From Pseudomonadota bacterium (GTDB lineage Bacteria; Pseudomonadota; Alphaproteobacteria; Dongiales; Dongiaceae): a DNA stretch of 64,000 nucleotides. Shown in pieces: positions 27,227 through 35,714 of the stretch. The notes below the pieces were generated by a model. The model saw only the letters and a list, made by a program, of their open reading frames with translations, was not told where the DNA came from and did not search any database. The number at the start of each line of letters is the position of its first letter. The first letter of the stretch is position 1. Location: contig JACPDN010000005.1 in the NCBI GenBank assembly GCA_016183985.1, positions 124,001 through 188,000 of the forward strand. The letters run 5' to 3'. The translations under genes were made by a program, and so were the position numbers.

Positions 27227-28468
27227 ATGCGTCGATCTTCATCGTTCCGTGGGCGTCTCATTGTCCTGATGCCATTTCTGCTCGCCGGTCCGATCGCTGG
27301 CCTTGCACAGGCGCAGACCGACTATCTGTCGCTGTGCCGAGCGCAAGACGCGACGGACCGCCTACGGGTCGAGGCCTGCGGTTTTGTCGGGCGCGATGAG
27401 GCCTTGGCGCCGGAGGTCCGCGCCGATGCCTTGGCTCATCGGGCTCAGGCCATTTCCGGACAGTTGAAAGGGGACGGGGGCAGTCTGGTGCTCCGCAAAC
27501 TCGCCCAGGCCGATTTCGAGGAGGCCTTGCGCCTGGCCCCGAACGACCTCGACATCAAGCGGCGCTATCTCGCCTTTAACAATCACTGGACCGGCAAAGC
27601 GGACGAGCAAGTGGCGACAGCGAACGCCCTGCTTGCCGAGAATGCCGACGACCCAGACGCGCTACTGCAGCGCGGTCTTGCCTATGTGCGCAAAGGCGAC
27701 AATGAGAGGGCTCTGGCTGATGTGATCAAAGCGTCCGAGCTCGATCCGAAGAGCGTCGAGGCCTTCGCCACGATGGGACAAATCCTCACCAACATGATGC
27801 GCAATGAGGAATCTTATCAAGCTTACAGCAAGGCGCTGGAACTGGCGCCTACGCGCGATGAAATCAGACTGTGGCGCATGGGGCCGGCGTTAGTCTCGCA
27901 GCATTTCGAGGCCGCTCGCGAGGACGGTAAGGTGGCGCTTGGTGGTCAGTATGCGACGGCACATTTATGGGATGTTCGGGGTGCCGCCAATTATGTGCTG
28001 CAGGATTACAAGGCGGCTGCCGGCGATTTCTCCGAGCAGCTGAAGCTCGACCGGCTGGGCGTTCGCGCATTGGTTTGGCGATTTCTGGCGCAGTATCGCG
28101 ATGGGGCGGCTGACAAAGGCGAAGCGGCGGAAAAGGCCAAGGAATTGAATAAGAACTGGCCGTCGGCAGTCTTTGCATTCTTTGCCGGCACGGCGACGGA
28201 AGCCGACATCTTCACCCAGATCGAACAGGCACCTGTCGAATTGCAGGCGACGCGCATTGCACAGGCGCACTTCTACATCGCCGAGTGGGGGCTTGCGACA
28301 AGCGCGCCGGCAACGTCCATCAAAGCTCATCTTGTCGCCGTGCGCGATGCGGGCCTTGCTTTCGGCATGGCGCAGACCACACTCTTGGGCGAACCCGCCG
28401 TTGTGAACGACAATGACATCCTTGAAATGGCGGTCGGTGCCGCGAGATTGCAGGAGATGGCGCCGTGA
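27227..28468 (+). CDS. Exported tetratricopeptide-repeat protein
   Basis: The 413-residue protein starts at ATG 27227 with a GAGCGGGAA ribosome-binding site and a signal peptide (R-R-S-S-S-F-R-G-R then a hydrophobic core, cleavage near L-A-Q-A-Q). The mature part contains several TPR units, most clearly residues ~135-215 with A-L-L-Q-R-G-L-A-Y-V-R-K-G-D-N-E-R-A-L-A-D and S-V-E-A-F-A-T-M-G-Q. TPRs are protein-binding scaffolds, so a periplasmic scaffolding role is likely but the partner is unknown. The last codon overlaps the GTG start of the next TPR gene (GTGA), implying coupling. Confidence 0.85.
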   Translation: MRRSSSFRGRLIVLMPFLLAGPIAGLAQAQTDYLSLCRAQDATDRLRVEACGFVGRDEALAPEVRADALAHRAQAISGQLKGDGGSLVLRKLAQADFEEALRLAPNDLDIKRRYLAFNNHWTGKADEQVATANALLAENADDPDALLQRGLAYVRKGDNERALADVIKASELDPKSVEAFATMGQILTNMMRNEESYQAYSKALELAPTRDEIRLWRMGPALVSQHFEAAREDGKVALGGQYATAHLWDVRGAANYVLQDYKAAAGDFSEQLKLDRLGVRALVWRFLAQYRDGAADKGEAAEKAKELNKNWPSAVFAFFAGTATEADIFTQIEQAPVELQATRIAQAHFYIAEWGLATSAPATSIKAHLVAVRDAGLAFGMAQTTLLGEPAVVNDNDILEMAVGAARLQEMAP

Positions 28469-30394
28469 GGGGATCGCATCTTCTCATTGCGGTGGCCTTC
28501 GTTCTCGCGGTTGCGGTTGGCGCAATCGCCGGCTACGTCTCAGTGGATCCGGTCGCACCACAAATTTCTGCGGCTGAGCCCACGCCATCAACTACCCCGC
28601 CGCAGGAGTTGACCGAAGGCGACTATGGCCCGGATTGGCCGGTTTGCCGCGACATGTCGAACGATCCGATCGTCCGCTTCAAGGCCTGTGACAGTCTGCT
28701 TGCCAAGGGCGGGATGATGAAAGCGCACCAGTCCTGGGCACTGAATAACCGGGGCACGGCAAATTTGGGGATGAGCAATGTCGATGCTGCGATGAAGGAC
28801 TTTGCCGCGGCGTCAAAGATCGATCCGACGAATACCTCGCCCTATATCAATCTTGCCAATCTCGCCAGGAGCTATGGCCGGCTCGCCGACGCATTGGAAC
28901 TCTCGGACAAAGCGATCGCGCTCCGTCCCAGCGAATACGCCTATTGCTCGCGGGCCGCGACTTTGCGGGATCTTGGGCGGGCCGCGGAAGGTCTTGCGGC
29001 AATTGAGGCAGCTGAGAAACTGGGGCCGCTCACCGATTGCTCAAAAGCGGTGCGCGCCGACCTTTTCGAAATGCGTGGGCAAAAGGAAAAGGCACTTCTG
29101 GCTCTTGCAGACGTGGGTGAAGACGACAAGACAGCCAGCCGCGCCGCCTGCCAGCGAGCGCGCCTGAAGGCCGAAGACGGGAAATACCGCGAGGCCTTTG
29201 ATCTCTATGCCGAAGGTATGCGCCTCGATCCCGACAACAACTGCGCTGCCCGCAATGCGGCCACTTATGCACCCTATGTGATGCCGTTCGACGAAGCTCT
29301 GTCCTTCGTCAAGGAAACGATGCGAACCCACCCCAAATTGCGGACACTGAACTGCGATCTGGGCCGGATCTACGAAATGCAGGGCGAGCAGCGTCAGGCG
29401 CTCAGCGCCTACAACACAGCCATCGAGGGCGCACCAAGGGGATCTGACGGCGGCTTTGAAGGATTACGAGATGGCCAGCCGTCTGCCACCGGAAAGGACA
29501 GATATCTGGAAGGGGCGCGCCAAAGTCATGGCAAGGCTCGGCCGCAACCAGGAGGCCCTCGCCAGCTACGACCAGGCGCTTTTACAGGGGCCCGAAGATG
29601 CCGAGGCACTGCAGGAGCGGGGTGATTTGAGAATGGCCCTGCAATTCTATCCGCAGGCGATCGAGGATTTTGGCAAACTGGTGACGTTGCACCCGGACAT
29701 GACCTATGCGCGATATCGCTTGGCTTTGGCCAACTTCGCCGCCAAATCGGCGGAGGCAGCGATAGAGGCCTGCGGCGGGCTCCCGATGAACGATGACTGG
29801 GAAGACAGCTGCCGGCTCCTTGACGCCGAGGCGACTCTGCTGGGCGGTGATCTTGATTCTGCCATCGCCAAGCTCAAGGCCATGCCGCAGCAATCGCCGA
29901 TACGTCGCCACAGCGAACTCTTCGAGGCCGGCCTTCTGCTAATGAATGGGGAGAGCGATGCCGCCAGCGCAGCTATCGGCCGATACCGCGCCACCTATCC
30001 TGACCAGCTATACGGAGCTCTCTGGGCCGCATTCATTGCCCAGGCGTCAAACGCGCCGATTCCAGCTGACATCGCCATTCTTGCTGACGCCAACGATATC
30101 TGGCCCACACCCGTTCTAAGATGGCTGGTGCGTGGCGGAAAGCCGACCGATCTGCTGGCGGCGGCAGACACGCCTGATCCGAGGCTGTCGCGGCAAAGAA
30201 TGGCCGAAGCGGAATTTTACCTAGGCCTTGGCGCCATGCTTGCTGGCGACGAGAGAAACGCTTCCAGGTACTTCGCCGAAGCAGCCAAGATCGGTTATGC
30301 CGAGCCGGACAAAGACTCTTATCCGGCGGCCTACAGTTTCTCCAACGGACGGGAATTTGCGCTCGCAACCTGGGCAGCTTCCGATCGCCGTTGA
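28465..30394 (+). pseudogene. Exported or membrane-anchored TPR protein gene, interrupted by a +1 frameshift
   Basis: A GTG at 28465 overlaps the previous stop codon. The first frame gives a signal/anchor (about residues 7-28) and TPR units up to S-A-Y-N-T-A-I-E-G-A-P near 29436, then turns into unrelated Arg/Gly-rich sequence and stops at 29625. From 29435 the next frame reads Q-G-D-L-T-A-A-L-K-D-Y-E-M-A, a perfect TPR continuation, and stays open to 30394. Removing one G from the GGGG run at 29438-29441 joins both parts into a ~642-residue protein. The rest shows no decay, so a sequencing or assembly error, a phase-variable run or a very recent mutation are all possible. The intact protein would be a second TPR scaffold partnering the preceding gene. 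Confidence 0.82.
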
Positions 30395-30754
30395 AGCCAC
30401 GGCACCGTAACGTAGAGCGAATTTGTTGCGCCGCAACATTTCATGTACGCGGAACCATCGATTGAATCCGCTTGCTTCTATTTCACCGGGTCTTTCGTTT
30501 CGTTTTCATTTTGGCGTGCGACCCGGCCGCTCTCGCCAAACGCCTGGCTCCATAAAAGCCACCGTGACTTCCGTTTGAAATTTGGTTAGGGTTCTGTCCG
30601 CCGGCTGGGGAGTCGGCGGATAAAAGAGCTAATAGAGACCGCACGGTCCAAGTTCTGGGACGACCAAAGGTTCAAAAGTTCGGTGGGGGAGGGACCTCTT
30701 CTTCAGGTCCGTAAAGAGGCAGATCCGGATAGGATCTGCCTCTTTCCATTTGGC
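30395..30754. other. Intergenic region with a row of hairpins, possible small RNA
   Basis: No reading frame with coding character was seen. On the plus strand from about 30600 there are consecutive inverted repeats: CCGCCG with CGGCGG (the arms flank CTGGGGAGT), GACC-GCAC-GGTC, GTCC with GGAC, GGACCT with AGGTCC (loop CTTCTTC), and the terminator-like hairpin at 30713-30745. This density of stems exceeds that in other gaps of the window, so a structured RNA of ~150 bases transcribed rightward is possible. It could not be matched to a known RNA family by eye. Confidence 0.35.
30713..30745. terminator. Terminator-like hairpin between TPR and tag genes
   Basis: AAAGAGGCAGATCC (30713-30726) pairs perfectly with GGATCTGCCTCTTT (30732-30745) around a five-base loop. 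It lies nine bases past the stop of the minus-strand tag gene and could serve both strands; T tracts are short (three or four). Confidence 0.7.
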
Positions 30755-31312
30755 TCAGTATTTCATCCCGCTTTTGGCCGCCTTCAACCAGGGCGGGCCA
30801 AGCTTGGCGATCTTGGCAAAGACGGGGCAGGTTTCGGCATGCGTCCCGGGCAGGTAGCCGATCGACATCAGGAACTCACCGACGATCTCCCCGCCCGTGA
30901 AGACAAACTCGCGTTTGAAGAGCTTCACCCATTCCGCCTTGGTGAGCGGATGATGTGCCGCGAGCCAGGCGGCGAAGGAGCCATGGTTCTTCTGCAATGT
31001 CTGAATGCGTTTGGCATTCTCGATCGCGGCATTCACTTTGAGCTTATTGCGAATGATCCCGGGATCGTTCAGCAAGCGCTCGCGCTGCTTGTCGCCATAA
31101 CGGGCCACTTTGGCGATGTCGAAGCCGCTATAGGCCGCGCGAAAGGCTGCTTGTTTCTTGAGGACCGTGAGCCAGGAAAGTCCGGCCTGATTGATTTCCA
31201 GTACCAGGCGCTCAAACAGCTCATTGTCGTCCGCAATCGGGAAGCCGTAATGATGCTCGTGATAGGGGCCGTGAAACTCATGGCCCGGCGCCACCACGCA
31301 ATAACCGCTCAT
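30755..31312 (-). CDS. tag: DNA-3-methyladenine glycosylase I
   Basis: The 185-residue protein matches the Tag family: L-F-E-R-L-V-L-E-I-N-Q-A-G-L-S-W-x-T-V-L-K-K near the N-terminus, F-D-I-A-K-V-A, and G-I-I-R-N-K-L-K. Cys5 and a His in Y-H-E-H-H-Y-G together with H-x-x-x-C near the C-terminus correspond to the structural zinc ligands of E. coli Tag. It removes 3-methyladenine from alkylated DNA and leaves an abasic site. DUF1467 and methylmalonyl-CoA epimerase genes lie upstream on the same strand with gaps of 12 and 10 bases, so the three may be one operon. Confidence 0.92.
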   Translation of the reverse strand: MSGYCVVAPGHEFHGPYHEHHYGFPIADDNELFERLVLEINQAGLSWLTVLKKQAAFRAAYSGFDIAKVARYGDKQRERLLNDPGIIRNKLKVNAAIENAKRIQTLQKNHGSFAAWLAAHHPLTKAEWVKLFKREFVFTGGEIVGEFLMSIGYLPGTHAETCPVFAKIAKLGPPWLKAAKSGMKY

Positions 31313-31324
31313 GTCGCCGCCCTC

Positions 31325-31582
31325 TCAAAAACCGAACCTGTCGATCAGTTCCAGCAGCGTGAAGCCATAGACGCGGAAGAACAAAAAAGCAACACCCCAG
31401 ATGATCGCTGCGATCACGGTCGTGATAATCGCCTTCTTCAGCAGCATCGGATTAGCGGGAGCGCCGGGATCATGGCCAGCTTCGTTCTGCTCCGTGCGGC
31501 GGATGCCCCAGGGCAAGACGGCAAACAGCGTCAGCCACCAGATCACCAGGAACATAAAAATCTGCGTCATTATTCCTGACAT
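31325..31582 (-). CDS. DUF1467 family small membrane protein
   Basis: The 85-residue protein has two membrane helices (about 6-27 and 48-70) and the sequence W-W-L-T-L-F-A-V-L-P-W-G-I-R, then G-A-P-A-N-P near position 43, which is the DUF1467 pattern. The family is alphaproteobacterial and of unknown function. Its position immediately after the methylmalonyl-CoA epimerase gene is conserved in the group as far as I know. Confidence 0.88.
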   Translation of the reverse strand: MSGIMTQIFMFLVIWWLTLFAVLPWGIRRTEQNEAGHDPGAPANPMLLKKAIITTVIAAIIWGVAFLFFRVYGFTLLELIDRFGF

Positions 31583-31592
31583 ATTTACGCAC

Positions 31593-31997
31593 TCACGCCT
31601 GTTCGAGCTCGATCAACGTTCCTAGGAAATCCTTGGGGTGCAGGAACAGCACCGGCTTGTCGTGGGCGCCGATCTTTGGCTCGCCATCGCCCAGAACCCG
31701 GGCGCCGGTTGCTTTTAGCTGATCGCGGGCCGCCAGGATATCATCGACCTCATAGCAGATGTGGTGGATGCCGCCGGCCGGGTTCCGGCCGAGAAAGGCC
31801 GCGATCGGCGAGTCCGCGCCCAGTGGATGCAGCAATTCGAGCTTGGTGTTGCCGAGATCTACAAAAATGACGGTGACGCCGTGCTTCGGCTGGGGCACCG
31901 CGCCGGAAACCTTGGCACCCAGCGTCTTGCGATAGAGGTCTGCAGCCTGGTCCAGGTCCGGAACGGCTATGGCGACGTGGTTGAGGCGGCCGATCAT
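31593..31997 (-). CDS. mce: Methylmalonyl-CoA epimerase
   Basis: The 134-residue protein is a glyoxalase-fold enzyme with L-N-H-V-A-I-A-V-P-D-L (His7), K-L-E-L-L-H-P, G-x-H-H-I-C-Y-E-V and a C-terminal L-I-E-L-E, supplying the His/Glu metal ligands of the family. It interconverts (2S)- and (2R)-methylmalonyl-CoA in the propionyl-CoA to succinyl-CoA route. Mutase and propionyl-CoA carboxylase genes are not in the window. The length matches the family closely. Confidence 0.93.
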   Translation of the reverse strand: MIGRLNHVAIAVPDLDQAADLYRKTLGAKVSGAVPQPKHGVTVIFVDLGNTKLELLHPLGADSPIAAFLGRNPAGGIHHICYEVDDILAARDQLKATGARVLGDGEPKIGAHDKPVLFLHPKDFLGTLIELEQA

Positions 31998-32280
31998 GGC
32001 GGATCCTTATTTGGGTGGCTGCTTGAGTCGCGCGATGTTGCGGCGCAGCGCCAAAATGGTCAAGGTGAGGGCGAGGCGCGGCCAATTCGCCACAGGCGAT
32101 CCTAAAAGATTATGAAACGATCCCTCACTGGTCGTTTAGCTACAAATAAGTGTGGGGCCAGAGCTTGCCTGCCCTGGATTTTCAGCCGGCCCTTAGCTAA
32201 AATTCGTTATCAATTCGTTAAAAATTGGAACGCATCGCGTGGCATTGCCCGCGTGCCCTGTCAGGATGGAAGGTAGCGAA

Positions 32281-33210
32281 ATGACCCGTATTCCGGGAAC
32301 CATGGCGAATGCCCGTAAATCAGCGCTCAAACGAGCGTTGACGCCGGGAACCCTGTTTCTTGCTTTCACCAGCTTCGCCACGATGCTGAGCTCGACTGCA
32401 TCGGCCGACGTCATCGGCCATGTGATCCTGCAGGACTATCGCGGCGCGACGGCCACTCCCGACGGGCTGCCGGACAGCAAGGAAATCCATTACCAGGATC
32501 AGGTATCCGCGCTCGATACCGTTGCGACAGGTGAGGGCGGCGCCACCCAGATGCAGTTCCTGGATGAAACGCGCTTCGACGTCGGTCCGAACGCGATGGT
32601 GAAGCTCGATGATTTCGTCTTCGACCCGACCAGCACAGAAGGTGCCGGCAAGATCTCAATGGCGGTCGGTGCCTTCCGTTATGTCGGCGGCAAAATGAAG
32701 AGCGACGAGAACGTCAAGCTCGTCACGCCGACGGCGACCATGACCATCCGCGGCACCGAACTTGTCATCTATGTCGGTATCGACGGCACGACCGAGGTCA
32801 ACGTCGTAAGCGGCGCTGTCGACGTGGCGCCTTGCAACAAGCCAGATGCGGTTCCTGCCGTTGCCGGCCAGCGCGTGATTGTGCCGGTGAGCTGCACGGC
32901 CAGCGTCACGGTGGCCCGCGTGGTTCCGGAAGATCTCGCCGCCCTTGATGTGCCAGACGATCTCGGCGAATTCTCGACGGCCGCCGGTGGCAATGATGAC
33001 GGTGGTGGTTCGGGTGAAGGTGGCCCCGGCGGCGGCGGTGACAATGATCGCGGTGGTCGCGCGAACGACAAGGATCATGATCCGAAAGACCCTCCCGCTG
33101 CGGATCCAGGCCCTAGCGCGGATCCAGAGCCTGATCCCGACACCGGCGGTTCAGGCGACTCCCCGGGCGATCCGACCGAGGGTGGTGAGGACGGAGGCGT
33201 GCTGAATTAA
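32281..33210 (+). CDS. FecR domain-containing exported protein with acidic Gly/Pro-rich tail
   Basis: The 309-residue protein has a long positively charged N-terminus and hydrophobic core ending in S-T-A-S-A-D (signal peptide), then a FecR-like beta domain (about 60-190) with L-D-T-V-A-T-G-E-G-G-x-x-x-M-Q-F-L-D-E-T-x-x-x-V-G-P-N and the signature T-P-T-A-T-M-T-I-R-G-T-E-L. The last ~90 residues are low complexity, rich in Gly, Asp and Pro. Unlike classical FecR there is no sigma-factor gene, TonB receptor or membrane anchor nearby. A paralogue lies at 34411, with a PEP-CTERM-like gene between. The ATG at 32281 follows GGAAGG. A strong terminator follows. Confidence 0.87.
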   Translation: MTRIPGTMANARKSALKRALTPGTLFLAFTSFATMLSSTASADVIGHVILQDYRGATATPDGLPDSKEIHYQDQVSALDTVATGEGGATQMQFLDETRFDVGPNAMVKLDDFVFDPTSTEGAGKISMAVGAFRYVGGKMKSDENVKLVTPTATMTIRGTELVIYVGIDGTTEVNVVSGAVDVAPCNKPDAVPAVAGQRVIVPVSCTASVTVARVVPEDLAALDVPDDLGEFSTAAGGNDDGGGSGEGGPGGGGDNDRGGRANDKDHDPKDPPAADPGPSADPEPDPDTGGSGDSPGDPTEGGEDGGVLN

Positions 33211-33231
33211 TCGGCGTGCCAGTTAGCGTTG

Positions 33232-33266
33232 CATCGGCGCGGAGCATTCCGCGCCGATGTTTTTTT
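33232..33266 (+). terminator. Intrinsic terminator after first FecR-like gene
   Basis: CATCGGCGCGGA (33232-33243) and TCCGCGCCGATG (33248-33259) form a 12-base-pair stem with loop GCAT, followed by seven T residues. Confidence 0.95.
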
Positions 33267-33435
33267 GAGCAGAATTCGGCTTTCGTTGCTGGAGCGCCAC
33301 ACTGCGACCGGTGTCGTGCATCTGACGCTTAGGCGTTGCTTGACCTCCACACTGCTGCTACCTATCGTTGCTGACCATCACAAATTCGCGTCGTGTTATT
33401 CGGAAATTCCCGAGCCTGCCGGCAGGAGGAGGTCG

Positions 33436-34077
33436 ATGATGTTTGGCGGTGGTCTGCGCGGCCTATTTGCCGGCGTTTTCCTTCTAGCTTCGGCCGCGAT
33501 ATTTCCTTTCGCAGCGACGGCTGCGACGCTCGACTTTGAAAGCGTCGGCACACCTGGCGCACAGGTGGAGGTTCCGGATGGTTATGGCGATTTGAATTGG
33601 ACGAATTTCTACGTCCTCGACGGCGCCGAGCGATATCCGCAATATCCGGGCAATGGTTACGACAACGGCGCATCCTCGGGGCAATATGTAGCCTTTAACG
33701 GGTTCGCCAACCCAGCGTCGCTCAGCAGCAGCTCGACATTCGACTTCATCAGCGCCTCACTCACGGCCGCTTTTAACGAGGGGCTGAAGCTAGATATTGC
33801 CGGCTACCGCAATGGCGCGCAGCTCTATGCCACGACCGTGACCCTCTCTACCGCACTCTACGCGACCTTGTTGTTCAACTGGTCTGGCATCGACCAGCTG
33901 ACATTCAAGTCATATGGCGGGGTGCCCGTTTTCGGTGTCAGTGGGCATCAATTTGCCTTGGACGATCTCACTGTCGTTCAAACGCCGATCCCTCCTGCCT
34001 TGCCGTTGCTGGCGACCGGGCTGGTCGGGCTTGGGTTCGCCGCTCGCCGCCGCCGGGAAGCTCGAAAAGCTGGCTAA
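33436..34077 (+). CDS. PEP-CTERM/VPLPA-type sorted exported protein
   Basis: The 213-residue protein is preceded by an ideal ribosome-binding site (GGAGGAGG, three bases from ATG). It has a signal peptide cleaved near T-A-A-T-L, a beta-rich middle rich in Gly, Asn, Ser and Tyr, and a C-terminal tripartite signal: I-P-P-A-L-P-L-L motif, hydrophobic helix A-T-G-L-V-G-L-G-F-A and an R-R-R-R cluster. This is the PEP-CTERM/VPLPA sorting signal processed by exosortase and linked to exopolysaccharide surfaces. No exosortase gene is in the window. The middle domain starts T-L-D-F-E-S-V-G-T-P-G and resembles surface or carbohydrate-associated domains, without a firm match. Confidence 0.8.
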   Translation: MMFGGGLRGLFAGVFLLASAAIFPFAATAATLDFESVGTPGAQVEVPDGYGDLNWTNFYVLDGAERYPQYPGNGYDNGASSGQYVAFNGFANPASLSSSSTFDFISASLTAAFNEGLKLDIAGYRNGAQLYATTVTLSTALYATLLFNWSGIDQLTFKSYGGVPVFGVSGHQFALDDLTVVQTPIPPALPLLATGLVGLGFAARRRREARKAG

Positions 34078-34196
34078 TCGCAATCGTTAACCTGCGCCCT
34101 CACTGAATCGATACCGGCTGTGGCCCCGATCACAGTCGGAATCGCCTCGGCAGCCTAAATTGAGTCCATTCACCTTGATAGAACTGGACTCCGATC

Positions 34197-34337
34197 ATGG
34201 CGCGCTGCGTTGCCGCTTTGGCTCTCATCACTTGTACAATCGCCATTCTGGTGTTCAACCACTGGCCAGCAGAAGCGCCGGCTGCGGTTGCGTCGACCGG
34301 CGCAGATCTGGCCAATTTGCCGGTCATGTACGACTGA
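34197..34337 (+). CDS. Small hypothetical membrane protein (46 residues)
   Basis: A short frame from ATG 34197 encodes a basic start, one hydrophobic helix (A-A-L-A-L-I-T-C-T-I-A-I-L-V-F) and a short polar tail ending L-P-V-M-Y-D. Codon choice favours G/C at third positions as in neighbours, and it lies in an otherwise empty 333-base gap. No convincing ribosome-binding site is visible. It could be a real small exported or membrane protein or a chance frame. Nothing else was seen in the gap 34078-34410. Confidence 0.35.
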   Translation: MARCVAALALITCTIAILVFNHWPAEAPAAVASTGADLANLPVMYD

Positions 34338-34410
34338 TATCAAAGGGTTGAACCAGTCGGCCGGATTGCGCGACGAACCCATGGGACAGATTTGAGCCGG
34401 TCGGATAACC

Positions 34411-35178
34411 ATGAAGCATAAGACACGCTCCACGCTTTCGCTCTCCGTCGTCACGCTCGCGTTGATGACGCAGACGCATGCCGCCGAACCGCGCATCGGT
34501 GAGGTCGTGCAGCGCGAGTACAAAGGCGCCGTTGCCGAACCGCAAGGTGTGACCACTTCGCACGCCATTCTTTTCTCCGACAGCGTCTTTGCGCTGGACA
34601 CGGTGAAGACCGATGCGAACGGGTCGACGGCGCTGCAATTCCTTGACGATACGACGGTCCAGATTGGTGGTGGCGCCGAAATACGCCTCGACAGTTTCGC
34701 CTACAACCCTTCGACAACGGTTGGCGCGGCGCAGATATCGTTCGCCGTCGGGGCTTTTCGCTATATCGGCGGCAAGATGACAACTGAGGAAAACGTCCGG
34801 TTGCATACGCCGACTGCCACAATGGTGATCCGCGGCACCGAACTCGTTATCTATGTCTGGCCAGATGGCCGAACGGAAGTAAACGTGGTCTCCGGTGCGG
34901 TCGAAGTTTCCGGCTGCGCTGGCAAGAAATCCGCTTTGGCCATGACCGGCATGCAGGTCACCGTTCTGCCGAACTGCATCACTCAGGTTGCCGCGGCACC
35001 AGTTCTGCCCGCCGGTTTCGATGCTCTGAGCTTACCCGACCGCAGTGCCAGCGATACTGGCGAAGGTGGCGACGACGACCGCAATGGCCGTGGCGGGCGT
35101 GAACCGTCGAGGGAACCGAAAGGTTCGTCGAATTCAGGTGGTGGCCGCTCGGGCGGCACGTCAACCCGCGGCAACTAA
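34411..35178 (+). CDS. FecR domain-containing exported protein, second copy
   Basis: The 255-residue protein has a signal peptide ending T-H-A-A-E and a FecR-like domain that parallels the gene at 32281: L-D-T-V-K-T-D-A-N-G-S-T-A-L-Q-F-L-D-D-T, F-A-V-G-A-F-R-Y-I-G-G-K-M and H-T-P-T-A-T-M-V-I-R-G-T-E-L-V-I-Y-V. The tail (~60 residues) is Gly/Arg/Ser-rich with acidic patches, differing from the first copy's Asp/Pro tail. It was probably duplicated from the same ancestor and separated by the PEP-CTERM-like gene. Function is unknown; a scaffold or sensor in the envelope is plausible. Confidence 0.87.
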   Translation: MKHKTRSTLSLSVVTLALMTQTHAAEPRIGEVVQREYKGAVAEPQGVTTSHAILFSDSVFALDTVKTDANGSTALQFLDDTTVQIGGGAEIRLDSFAYNPSTTVGAAQISFAVGAFRYIGGKMTTEENVRLHTPTATMVIRGTELVIYVWPDGRTEVNVVSGAVEVSGCAGKKSALAMTGMQVTVLPNCITQVAAAPVLPAGFDALSLPDRSASDTGEGGDDDRNGRGGREPSREPKGSSNSGGGRSGGTSTRGN

Positions 35179-35250
35179 ACAGAACGGACGCCCCATCGAC
35201 GCGATGCGGCACTTGGATTATGCATGATATCCTCCGAACAGAGGATGCCG

Positions 35251-35664
35251 ATGCCGATCCCAAATGCGTTCGAGGCTGCCAATGCGGCCTTCTATCAGGC
35301 CTTTGCAAGGGCCGATTTTGATGCCATGCGCCGCCTTTGGGCGGCCAAGCTGCCGGTATCCTGCCTTCATCCAGGTGCGACACCGCTCCTCTCCAGGATC
35401 GATATCCTGGATTCCTGGCGCCAGATCTTCCTCCATGGCCATCCCAGCGAGATCGCTTTCGTGCCACGGCAAATGAGTCTGGTCGGCGGCATAGGCATCG
35501 CCTGCGGGCTGGAGGTCATTGGCGGCGGCCAAATCGCCTGTACGAACCTTTTTGCCGAGGAAGATGGCACCTGGCGGATAATTCATCACCAGGGCGGCCC
35601 GGTCATTCCCGCCGATATGCGCCAGCCGGCCCGGCCGGACGCCGCCCCCGTCACTCGACACTAA
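35251..35664 (+). CDS. NTF2/SnoaL-like family protein
   Basis: The ~137-residue cytosolic protein starts with a helix A-F-E-A-A-N-A-A-F-Y-Q-A-F-A-R-A-D-F-D-A-M, followed by W-A, C-L-H-P-G, I-L-D-S-W-R-Q-I-F and W-R-I-I-H-H-Q-G, the order found in the DUF4440/SnoaL-like proteins of the NTF2 fold. Such proteins are small cone-shaped barrels with varied enzymatic or binding roles; no specific activity can be named. ATG 35251 is preferred because AGAGGA precedes it at the right distance; ATGs at 35224 and 35245 are in the same frame. Confidence 0.8.
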   Translation: MPIPNAFEAANAAFYQAFARADFDAMRRLWAAKLPVSCLHPGATPLLSRIDILDSWRQIFLHGHPSEIAFVPRQMSLVGGIGIACGLEVIGGGQIACTNLFAEEDGTWRIIHHQGGPVIPADMRQPARPDAAPVTRH

Positions 35665-35714
35665 TCCTCACCCGGCACTAGCCCCGGCAGCGACCGGACG
35701 GCATATTAACAGTC

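Noticed and set aside
31998-32280. Regulatory RNA or small gene between the epimerase and FecR-like genes
   Set aside because: No hairpin series, coding bias or ribosome-binding site was found; probably promoter DNA for both directions.
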